Shown here: positions 1-5,122 of the stretch, one piece after another
Position numbering within the stretch: the stretch's first letter is position 1
Layout of the letters: each line of letters opens with the position of its first letter
From: Rubrobacter sp.
GTDB taxonomy: Bacteria > Actinomycetota > Rubrobacteria > Rubrobacterales > Rubrobacteraceae
Assembly (NCBI GenBank): GCA_019247245.1
Contig: JAFAPF010000136.1
Span: 1-5,218 of the forward strand
Reading direction: 5' to 3'
DNA: 5,218 bases
Translations under genes and position numbers: made by a program
Notes under the pieces: generated by a model
Seen by the model: only the letters and a program-made list of their open reading frames with translations
Told to the model about the DNA's origin: nothing
Database searches by the model: none

Positions 1-1591
1 CGAAGGGACCCGCCGCCATATGGCCCGCGAGCGGGAGGGCAGCTTCCCAGGCGATGCTGCCGTCGCTTGCTAGTGCTATGCCTCCTCCTAACGCTTGCAC
101 TCGCGAGGCAGCGAGGGCCATCGCCTCAGGGTCTCGGCCGAACACCAGGATGTGGTTGCTGGAGGTGGCGGTGGTGGCAAGACCGTCGAGGCCGCTGGCG
201 AAGTTGCGCACTAGAGCCCTGGTGACCCAGCGCCCATCCCTGGTGAGGTGCACCACGTGCAAATATCCTTCCGGCAGCTCGCTCTCCAGGGGGGGCTCTT
301 CCAAGCTCGTGATAACGTCAGAGACGAACTCTATTACGGGAGGATCTTCGTTTGGGCGAGCCTCGTAAAGAGTAGGGTCTTCGATCCATGAACCCTGTCG
401 AAACTCCAGTTGGAGCCCTAAAGAGTCCCAATCTATGTAGGGCACAGGCTCAACTAGTTTACCCTCGCGAGCGGTCATATTTCCCCCGGCAATGACCAGC
501 TGCGGTCGAAAAGAGGAAAGATCCGGGAGGAGCACGAGATCTGCCAGGCGACCCGGGGCGATACCGCCGAGATGATCGTCCAGGTGGAGGTAGGTCGCGG
601 GGTTGATGGTCGCTATCTGGATGGCTTTGACCGGGGGTATGCCAGCGTCCACGGCCATCCTAAGGAGGTTGTCGAGGTACCCGTTCTCGGCGATCGAGTC
701 CGGCACCGGCCCGTCGGTGGTAAAGCAGACCCGGCGGGTGTCGATCTGCTCCTCCGTGATGATGTGGAGAAGCTCCGGCAGGTCGGGCCGTAAGGAGCTG
801 TGTCGCAAGGGCGTCCACAGGCCGAGCCGCAGACGTTCGAGGGCTTCATCGACGGTGACGGCCTCGTGGCAGGACCTCAAGCCCGCGGCTACGAGGGCCG
901 CCAGCTTGTCGTCCCGCGCTCCCGTCGTGTGCCCATCGACTATTAGCCCCCGACGATTGGCTTCGACGATCGCCGCCCCTAAAGGGGCTTCTTCGTCTTG
1001 GAGAAAGCGAGCCCACGCGGGCGCCTCGCCGACCCCCGCTACTAGCGGGTGATCCAAGACCTCTTCCAGCCGTGCATGATCGAAGAAGTCTTCTGACCCG
1101 GCCTCGACGGGGGAAGCCGGTTCCGGGCGTGCGTACCACAGGAAGCGCACCGGAAGCCGGGCGGACTCGTCAATCACGGCCCGGCTGGTTTCGGAGCCCC
1201 CGAGCAGCGAGAAGACCAGATCGTCGGATACTATGGTGGTGGTGCCGCCGGGAAGGACCGCTTCGGCGAGGCTTTCGGGGTTGTAGTATAGGTAAGTGTG
1301 AGAGTGCGGCTCGATCCAACCCGGCGCTACATAGAGGTCTTGAGCGTCTATCACCTCGGTCTGGGGCCCCACGGCCTCCTCCGAAGGACCGACGTACGCT
1401 ATTCGGTCCCCCAGGATGGCCACGTTGGTTGGGATCAGCTCTCCTGAGTAAACATTAACCACCGTGCCGCCGCGGACGAAAAGGTCCGCCGGCTCCTGCC
1501 CTAGAGCCACCCGGATCAGACGACGCCGCTCCTCGACGGAGGGGCGTGCCCGTAGCCAGGACCTGCCTCCCAGCCTATCGTCAGAGCTCAC
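1..1591 (-). CDS. Adenine deaminase-family amidohydrolase, C-terminus cut by window edge
   Basis: I translated an uninterrupted frame of 530 residues that runs off the left edge. Adenine deaminases are usually about 570-600 residues, so a short C-terminal part is missing. It opens with GTG in a GTGA overlap with the SDR stop codon, which suggests translational coupling; an AAAGG at 1605-1609 is a weak, distant ribosome site. Visible family signatures are ADLFVRGGTVVNVYSGE (35-51), APGWIEPHSH (89-98), VGEAPAW (187-193), VDGH (218-221), CHE (241-243), RLGLW (255-259), TTDG (291-294), ATINPA (327-332) and IAPGRLADLVLL (344-355). The C-terminal domain shows GGGIALASDG and LPLAGHMA (520-526). Likely metal ligands H96, H98, E189, H221, H242 and D293 are kept. 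Odd points: the usual DPHE motif is SDDLVF (122-127), and the HDSHN-like segment of the C-terminal domain is TSSNH (476-480). Family membership is firm. Adenine as the substrate is doubtful given these changes and the dioxygenase operon; a related N-heterocycle, amine or amide is an inference. Confidence 0.82.
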   Translation of the reverse strand, partial: MSSDDRLGGRSWLRARPSVEERRRLIRVALGQEPADLFVRGGTVVNVYSGELIPTNVAILGDRIAYVGPSEEAVGPQTEVIDAQDLYVAPGWIEPHSHTYLYYNPESLAEAVLPGGTTTIVSDDLVFSLLGGSETSRAVIDESARLPVRFLWYARPEPASPVEAGSEDFFDHARLEEVLDHPLVAGVGEAPAWARFLQDEEAPLGAAIVEANRRGLIVDGHTTGARDDKLAALVAAGLRSCHEAVTVDEALERLRLGLWTPLRHSSLRPDLPELLHIITEEQIDTRRVCFTTDGPVPDSIAENGYLDNLLRMAVDAGIPPVKAIQIATINPATYLHLDDHLGGIAPGRLADLVLLPDLSSFRPQLVIAGGNMTAREGKLVEPVPYIDWDSLGLQLEFRQGSWIEDPTLYEARPNEDPPVIEFVSDVITSLEEPPLESELPEGYLHVVHLTRDGRWVTRALVRNFASGLDGLATTATSSNHILVFGRDPEAMALAASRVQALGGGIALASDGSIAWEAALPLAGHMAAGPF

Positions 1592-2394
1592 AGCAGGCCG
1601 GCGACCTTTGTGAGGCCGCGGGCACCGAGGCCCCCGTCAGAGTTGATGACCACCCCGGTCACACCCCTCGATTGCTTCACGCTTGCCAGGTAGAGGTAGG
1701 CTCCGGCGTGGTCTTCCGGCGCAATCTCGATCTGGAGTGGGACTATAGACTTGAGCCCCTCCTGCATCTCCTGCGAGGTGAGCATTGCCTCCTCTTCCTG
1801 GTCCAAACTGCTCAGGCCCACGATCTCAGTCGCCGTGCCGCCAGGCGCCACACCGTTGACCCTCACCTTAGGCGCTAGCTCGTAGGCCATTTCTGTGAGC
1901 AGACCTCGGGCGGCGAACTTCGAGGCCATGTAGAGCGGACCTCCCCCGTCCGGGTAGAACGACGAGTTCGACAACGTGTAGATGATGCACCCCTCCGACT
2001 CGATTAGCTCCTCCATGCAGACCTTAGTGGCGAACACATAGCTCTTTACGTTAACCGCGAAGATCTCGTCGAAGGCCTCGTCTATCTTCTCCTTCGGGAG
2101 GCGATTCATCTTCGCCTGGTTATCCCACAACCCGACGCAACACACGAGGGCGTCCAGCTGGCCGAAGGCGTCGACCGTCTCAGAGAGTGCCCGCTCGTTG
2201 TCCTCGAAGCTGGTTGCGTCACCCTCGATGGCCTTTACGTCAGATCCGAGGTCCTCCAGCTCTTCGACCTTCTCCGGCGAGATCTCGAGCACACCAACCT
2301 TCATGCCCTCCCCGACGAAGGCCTCGACCACGGCCCGACCTATCCCTGAACCCCCGCCTGTTACGAGAGCGACCTTGCTTAGACCGTCCGCCAT
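1588..2394 (-). CDS. SDR-family cis-dihydrodiol dehydrogenase (BphB/HcaB-like)
   Basis: This is a 268-residue short-chain dehydrogenase. It most likely oxidises the cis-dihydrodiol made by the upstream dioxygenase to a catechol, using NAD in the cytosol. The nucleotide-binding motif TGGGSGIG is at 12-19, and E37 at the end of the second strand favours NAD over NADP. GDAT follows at 58-61 and N115 in NVK. The catalytic residues are S142, Y155 and K159 (YMASK), the same numbering I recall for biphenyl dihydrodiol dehydrogenase BphB. The segments FYPDGGGPLY (146-155), YELAP, VRVNGVAPGG and NSDGGLGARG are also typical of BphB/HcaB. Its length is close to that family's roughly 270-280 residues. 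The usual NAG motif reads CCVG (85-88), followed by LWD. The ATG lies 1 bp after the stop of the repeat-protein gene; a modest AGGGA is at 2406-2410. The gene overlaps the amidohydrolase by 4 bp. The class is secure; the specific aromatic substrate is unknown. Confidence 0.9.
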   Translation of the reverse strand: MADGLSKVALVTGGGSGIGRAVVEAFVGEGMKVGVLEISPEKVEELEDLGSDVKAIEGDATSFEDNERALSETVDAFGQLDALVCCVGLWDNQAKMNRLPKEKIDEAFDEIFAVNVKSYVFATKVCMEELIESEGCIIYTLSNSSFYPDGGGPLYMASKFAARGLLTEMAYELAPKVRVNGVAPGGTATEIVGLSSLDQEEEAMLTSQEMQEGLKSIVPLQIEIAPEDHAGAYLYLASVKQSRGVTGVVINSDGGLGARGLTKVAGLL

Positions 2395-2395
2395 A

Positions 2396-2845
2396 CTAGT
2401 GTGTGTCCCTGGGTCCGTACGGCTCTTCGAGGAACTTCGAGAACGTTTGGGAACTCTGCCACGTTAAGCTCTCGAGCAGGGGGGCGTCGAGGTAGATCTG
2501 ATAGCCCAGCTTGGGCGAGACGATCTCCAAACGTGCTTCTTTTCCGGCCCCCACTTTGCGTACGAGAGTAAACGCGAACTCGTTAGTGAACTCGGTGTAC
2601 TCGGTTTCCGTGTCTTCTATTTCCTCTTCCCAGTCATCATCCGCGAGCTTGTGGGGGTTTTCGAGTATATTGGAGAACGTCTCGGGAGTCTGCCACGCCA
2701 AGCTCTCGATCAGCAAGGGGTCCAGATATACCCGTTTGTCTACTCTAGGCGAGTAGATCTCCAGGCGCACCCCGTTTCTGGTGCGGACCTTGCGCACAAG
2801 GGCATTCGCGGACTCGTTCCTGATCTTGGCGTAGTCGTCTTCCAT
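2396..2845 (-). CDS. Uncharacterised 149-residue protein of two tandem repeats
   Basis: I do not recognise a named family with certainty. The protein consists of two copies of a roughly 60-residue unit (5-64 and 83-142) joined by an acidic linker (66-82, rich in D and E). Shared blocks are LVRKV, RLEI.SP, YLD, ESL.WQ, TFS and LE.P, and about half the aligned positions are identical. It has no cysteine and only two histidines, so it cannot be an Fe-S ferredoxin, and it has no signal peptide or membrane segment. I chose ATG 2845 because AAGGA (2854-2858) sits 8 bases upstream and the first repeat begins four residues later; a GTG at 2914 in the same frame has a poorly spaced site. It lies between the beta subunit and the dehydrogenase, where many arene dioxygenase operons carry a ferredoxin. 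I have an unverified memory of short actinobacterial proteins with one such unit labelled 'dihydrodiol dehydrogenase'. A role as an accessory or assembly partner of the dioxygenase is inference. Confidence 0.85.
   Translation of the reverse strand: MEDDYAKIRNESANALVRKVRTRNGVRLEIYSPRVDKRVYLDPLLIESLAWQTPETFSNILENPHKLADDDWEEEIEDTETEYTEFTNEFAFTLVRKVGAGKEARLEIVSPKLGYQIYLDAPLLESLTWQSSQTFSKFLEEPYGPRDTH
2420..2833 (-). repeat. Internal protein-level tandem duplication, period 78 codons
   Basis: Residues 5-64 and 83-142 of the small protein align without gaps. Paired blocks include NESANALVRKV with NEFAFTLVRKV, RLEIYSP with RLEIVSP, and ESLAWQ with ESLTWQ. The offset is 78 codons (234 bp). The DNA copies have diverged clearly (for example different codons around the shared GGCGAG and GATCTCCA stretches), so the duplication is old and kept by selection on protein rather than a recent DNA repeat. 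Confidence 0.85.
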
Positions 2846-2935
2846 GTACCCTTTCCTTTTATTGGATCTCCCTCGCGAACCGTACCATACAGCCGTTACA
2901 GTACCCTGCAGCACCTCCCCAGTTCACAAGCGCTT

Positions 2936-2951
2936 CGCCTAGTCTCAGGCG
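2936..2951 (-). other. Small hairpin just after the beta-subunit stop
   Basis: CGCCT (2947-2951 on the minus strand) can pair with AGGCG (2936-2940) across a 6-base loop, one base past the TAG of the beta-subunit gene. There is no following T run, so it is not a standard intrinsic terminator. It could set the 3' boundary of a processed alpha-beta message. The stem is only 5 bp and may be chance. Confidence 0.25.
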
Positions 2952-2952
2952 C

Positions 2953-3462
2953 CTAAAGGAAAACAGAGAGGTTATGCGTCTCTAAGAGATGGTGGTCCAG
3001 GAGGATCACTCGCTTCCTGAGCTTCCACTGCCCCTCTTCCTTGCGTAGGATGTCCTTACGCTCCGCGGAGATTATGTCGTGGCCAGGTGCGCTGCCGCGC
3101 GTGCGGTACAGGAGCAGGTTCGACCTCACCGCTACCTCGTCCTCCTTCTCGCCAGGAGCGACCCTGACGTTGGTCACGAAGTGGCGAGTGCGGGAGGGGG
3201 GATCCTCTGCCCAGGCGTACTCCGTTTCGATGCGGCGAACCCGGAGCTCCAGGCTCCCGCGCGTCTCCTCGAAGTAGAAAGCCTCTTCGCTGAAGCCATC
3301 GCCCTCTCCCCGCTCCCGGTTCACCCGCACCGGCATCAGGTACTCCACGTCGTCGGTGACCATCTCCAGCCACTCCCGTTCGTGACGCTCGTCCAGGACC
3401 TCGGCTTCGTGCATCAAGAACGAGTAAGCTTCCCAGTACGTCTCTACCGATGTCTCGAGCAT
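2953..3462 (-). CDS. Aromatic-ring-hydroxylating dioxygenase beta subunit
   Basis: This is a 169-residue small (beta) subunit of a Rieske non-haem iron oxygenase, a structural NTF2-like fold that forms alpha3beta3 hexamers with the large subunit. Family signatures are visible in order: YSFLMHEAEVLDER near the N-terminus, EWLEMVTDDVEYLMPVR, then LELRVRRIETEYAWAEDPPSR, TRHFVTNV, VRSNLLLYRTRG, ERKDILR and the terminal LDHHLLETHNLSVFL, where NLS.F is typical. The length fits the usual 160-190 residues. The open frame continues upstream to 3588, but that part overlaps the alpha gene and does not look like the family. Two adjacent ATG codons (3465 and 3462) follow a GGGGGAGGGG tract; 3462 has the better 5-base spacing, so it is preferred, with 3465 possible. 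Only 17 bp separate it from the alpha stop, so the two are co-transcribed, as expected for equimolar subunits. Confidence 0.93.
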   Translation of the reverse strand: MLETSVETYWEAYSFLMHEAEVLDERHEREWLEMVTDDVEYLMPVRVNRERGEGDGFSEEAFYFEETRGSLELRVRRIETEYAWAEDPPSRTRHFVTNVRVAPGEKEDEVAVRSNLLLYRTRGSAPGHDIISAERKDILRKEEGQWKLRKRVILLDHHLLETHNLSVFL

Positions 3463-3465
3463 CAT

Positions 3466-3475
3466 CCCCTCCCCC
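3466..3475 (-). promoter_or_regulatory. Ribosome binding site of the beta-subunit gene
   Basis: The minus strand reads GGGGGAGGGG directly before two tandem ATG codons. Its GGAGG core (3468-3472) is 5 bases from the ATG at 3462 but only 2 bases from the ATG at 3465, which argues for the second ATG as the main start. Confidence 0.6.
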
Positions 3476-3479
3476 GTGG

Positions 3480-4820
3480 TCAGGAGCCGTTGTAGCCGTC
3501 GAGTAGGAAGTGGAAGTAGGTCTGCCAGAAGTGGCGCTGAGCGAAGTCTACGTAGTTCTTGGGGTAAGCCGTGCCGGGCCCGGGCCACTCATCCTCGGGG
3601 ATAGGCTCGACATGGGCCGAACCCGCCGAGTAGTTTAAGTAGTGCTGAGCTGCCATCTCTCCAGCACCCACGCGGGTCTGGCCGCTCCAGTTCTCCGCAT
3701 CGTCCTGCTCTAGAGTTCCGGAGGCGCCGAAGGTAGTCAGAAAGGCCCGGTTGGAGTTCTTTTTGAACTCCTCTGGGGCATCCTGCTCCACCAGGCACCA
3801 GGACCAGATCTCCATCTTACCCGCGCCGATCGGTTGCCAAATACGCAGCGTGAAGTAAGGGATGGATTGCCCTTCCGCCTCTATTGCCATCGATGAGTGG
3901 AGGAAGCTCAAGTTTGGGAAGACGGTGGCGTTTAGAGGCATTATGGAATTCTCTTTGAGGACCTCAACCTGCTCCTCGTTGAGATTTTCCAACATCGAAT
4001 CGACGATGCTCTGGGGGTAGTTAAAGTAGTTGCCCGGGGGGAACCCCATAAACAGGCAGCCGTGCTTGCTGGCGGTTATCTGCACCCCCTCTTTTAGGTA
4101 GGCTGGGCTCTTGACGCGCATGATCCCTGCTTTAATCGTGCTCATGTGCGTCGACTGGGTGTGGTAGCCATCGCCGATGAAGTTCTCGGCAGCGAGCTTC
4201 CAGTCGGCCGGCATGATCCAGCGTTGGGGAGCCCCGATCACCTCCAGGCCAGCCGGGCTCTTCTCAAGATAGAAGTCCAGGTACCAGCCCATGTCCCCTA
4301 TATACTCCTCAAGCGGTGGAACGTCCGGGTTCAGGCTGGCGAAGATCAAGCCCTTATAGATCTCCATCTTCGGTGCGGCGGTCATGGAATACTCATCCTT
4401 GTCGAGCCCCTCAGGGCCGTATGCCTCCTTTTCGAACGGAACCCCTTGCAGCTTCCCGGTGTTCGAGAAGGTGTACCCGTGGTACGGGCAGCGGAAGTGC
4501 GAGGCGTTGCCCGCGTCCGACCTACATAGTTGCATGCCCCGGTGCTTGCACATGTTGAAAAGAACGTGGATCTCCCCGTCCTCGTCGCGGGTGACGATGA
4601 AGCTGTCGTTGATGATCCGGCGGAGCACATAGTCTCCGGGCCAGGGGATCTCGCTCTCGTGGGCCAAAAAGATCCAAGTCTTAGAGAAGATCTTCTTCGC
4701 CTCTAGCTCAAAGATGCTGGGTTCGTTATATACTTTGGCGAGGAGCTTGCCCTCTTCCTCGAGTGTTTGCCTAGCGTCTTGCAGGATCTCGTAGGTCCCT
4801 TGGGTTGGCTGTTCTATCAC
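3480..4820 (-). CDS. Rieske aromatic-ring-hydroxylating dioxygenase alpha subunit
   Basis: This is the 446-residue catalytic large subunit, which adds both atoms of O2 to an aromatic ring to give a cis-dihydrodiol. The N-terminal Rieske domain has CKH (C91, H93) and CPYH (C111, H114), the four ligands of the [2Fe-2S] cluster. The mononuclear iron site is in ENFIGDGYHTQSTH: bridging D217 with ligands H220 and H225, and third ligand D374 in EQDDAENW. All of these are offset by +12 from the naphthalene dioxygenase numbering I recall (205, 208, 213, 362), so the site is complete. The length is usual for class II/III-type alpha subunits. The start is GTG, supported by a near-perfect AAGGAGG at 4831-4837; no other in-frame start comes before Met90. 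It is the first gene of the operon, about 36 bases after the predicted transcription start. It needs a ferredoxin and reductase that are not in this window. The substrate class (biphenyl, phenylpropionate, PAH or other) cannot be assigned by eye. Confidence 0.95.
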   Translation of the reverse strand: MIEQPTQGTYEILQDARQTLEEEGKLLAKVYNEPSIFELEAKKIFSKTWIFLAHESEIPWPGDYVLRRIINDSFIVTRDEDGEIHVLFNMCKHRGMQLCRSDAGNASHFRCPYHGYTFSNTGKLQGVPFEKEAYGPEGLDKDEYSMTAAPKMEIYKGLIFASLNPDVPPLEEYIGDMGWYLDFYLEKSPAGLEVIGAPQRWIMPADWKLAAENFIGDGYHTQSTHMSTIKAGIMRVKSPAYLKEGVQITASKHGCLFMGFPPGNYFNYPQSIVDSMLENLNEEQVEVLKENSIMPLNATVFPNLSFLHSSMAIEAEGQSIPYFTLRIWQPIGAGKMEIWSWCLVEQDAPEEFKKNSNRAFLTTFGASGTLEQDDAENWSGQTRVGAGEMAAQHYLNYSAGSAHVEPIPEDEWPGPGTAYPKNYVDFAQRHFWQTYFHFLLDGYNGS

Positions 4821-4830
4821 TACCCCTACT

Positions 4831-4837
4831 CCTCCTT
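4831..4837 (-). promoter_or_regulatory. Strong ribosome binding site fixing the GTG start of the alpha gene
   Basis: The minus strand reads AAGGAGG, a near-perfect anti-16S match, 10 bases before the GTG at 4820. It justifies a non-ATG start for the alpha subunit. Confidence 0.75.
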
Positions 4838-4862
4838 CTAGGCATCTTTGAGTATTAGTCTG

Positions 4863-4892
4863 TTTGTAGCATAGGCATTACGTTCCGGTCAA
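4863..4892 (-). promoter_or_regulatory. Candidate promoter of the dioxygenase operon
   Basis: On the minus strand, TTGACC (4887-4892, five of six matches to TTGACA) is followed after 18 bases by TACAAA (4863-4868, four of six to TATAAT). A start near 4856 would give a leader of about 36 bases that contains the strong ribosome site. The first three bases of the -35 form the outer end of the 28-bp inverted-repeat arm, so regulator binding would touch or abut it. This is a consensus-based prediction. Confidence 0.5.
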
Positions 4893-4895
4893 CCT

Positions 4896-4920
4896 TCGCG
4901 TTCGGCGACGTCGAACACGA
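4896..4920. promoter_or_regulatory. Candidate operator next to the dioxygenase promoter
   Basis: The palindrome TCGCGTTCG-N7-CGAACACGA has arms matching at eight of nine bases, with a perfect GTTCG/CGAAC core at 4900-4904 and 4912-4916. Its centre (4908) is about 52 bp upstream of the predicted operon start, a position typical for an activator. The core resembles the GTTCG-type half-sites I recall for the IclR-family regulator PcaR. Binding by the IclR protein at 5123 is inference. Confidence 0.6.
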
Positions 4921-4937
4921 CGCCATGGACGGCGCAA

Positions 4938-4961
4938 GAGGTCTTGGACTATTCGGACCTC
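4938..4961. repeat. Short inverted repeat between the two operators
   Basis: GAGGTC (4938-4943) and GACCTC (4956-4961) form a perfect 6-bp inverted repeat with a 12-base spacer. It lies between the two larger operator arms and its sequence is unrelated to GTTCG/CGAAC. It could be a site for a second protein or be chance. Confidence 0.3.
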
Positions 4962-5008
4962 CTTTTCCAACCCGAAGAGCGGCGTGCCCGACCGGTAAAC
5001 AACCGGGC

Positions 5009-5027
5009 TGTTCGACCTGACCGAACA
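5009..5027. promoter_or_regulatory. Candidate operator next to the regulator promoter
   Basis: TGTTCG-N7-CGAACA is a perfect 6-bp-arm palindrome, the second copy of the core seen at 4900-4916. Its centre (5018) lies about 51 bp upstream of the predicted regulator start and 110 bp from the other operator centre, so the two sites occupy equivalent positions for the two divergent promoters. Confidence 0.6.
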
Positions 5028-5033
5028 CGAAGG

Positions 5034-5062
5034 TTGTTTCGAGTTTTGGCAGCCCGTATTCT
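5034..5062 (+). promoter_or_regulatory. Candidate promoter of the IclR-family gene
   Basis: TTGTTT (5034-5039, three of six matches to TTGACA) is followed after exactly 17 bases by TATTCT (5057-5062, four of six to TATAAT). The predicted start near 5069 would leave a leader of about 54 bases. The sequence match is weak on its own; the main support is that the TTG is placed exactly as in the mirrored dioxygenase promoter. Confidence 0.35.
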
Positions 5063-5087
5063 TGGGAATTCCCTATATTTTGGGAAT
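5062..5087. promoter_or_regulatory. Inverted and direct repeats at the predicted regulator transcription start
   Basis: ATTCCC (5068-5073) and GGGAAT (5082-5087) form a perfect inverted repeat around the AT-rich spacer TATATTTT. TTGGGAAT also occurs twice in direct orientation (5062-5069 and 5080-5087), and GGGAATTCCC (5064-5073) is itself a palindrome. The GGAA/TTCC character recalls boxes of some IclR-family proteins. It would overlap the start of the regulator transcript and could serve autoregulation or form a leader hairpin. Confidence 0.35.
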
Positions 5088-5122
5088 AGAGATCAGGGTG
5101 ATTTGGTGAGGGTATAGCATAG

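Larger units (their letters stand above)
4890..5036. repeat. 28-bp imperfect inverted repeat flanking the divergent promoter core
   Basis: The arm 4890-4917 and the reverse complement of 5009-5036 match at 24 of 28 positions. The outer 16 bases (CAACCTTCG, then C or T, then GTTCGG) differ at one position, and the inner blocks share GTCGAACA. The arms are separated by 91 bp. Each contains a GTTCG-N7-CGAAC palindrome, and each ends outward with CGAAGGTTG, whose TTG starts a candidate -35. This is a duplicated, mirrored control element. Confidence 0.8.

Noticed and set aside
603..1052. Plus-strand open frames opposite the amidohydrolase, and similar ones opposite the other genes
   Set aside because: They are antisense to frames with clear family motifs, have low-complexity arginine/serine-rich translations, and lack ribosome sites of note.
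2846..2914. Upstream GTG start (2914) for the repeat protein
   Set aside because: The added 23 residues lie outside the repeat, and the GGGGAG tract touches the GTG; ATG 2845 has a well-spaced AAGGA.
2880..2935. Internal promoter in the gap before the repeat protein
   Set aside because: TTGTGA and TACTGT-like boxes on the minus strand are about 20 bases apart and match consensus poorly.
2936..2951. Intrinsic terminator after the beta subunit
   Set aside because: The stem is only 5 bp and no T run follows on the minus strand, so it is listed only as a low-confidence hairpin.
3463..3588. Upstream extension of the beta-subunit frame to 3588
   Set aside because: It overlaps the alpha-subunit coding end by over 100 bp, is arginine- and leucine-rich with no family similarity, and a strong ribosome site precedes the ATG pair at 3462/3465.
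4827..4854. Leader hairpin sequestering the alpha-gene ribosome site (TACTC/GAGTA)
   Set aside because: The stem is 5 bp with an 18-base loop; too weak to claim translational control.
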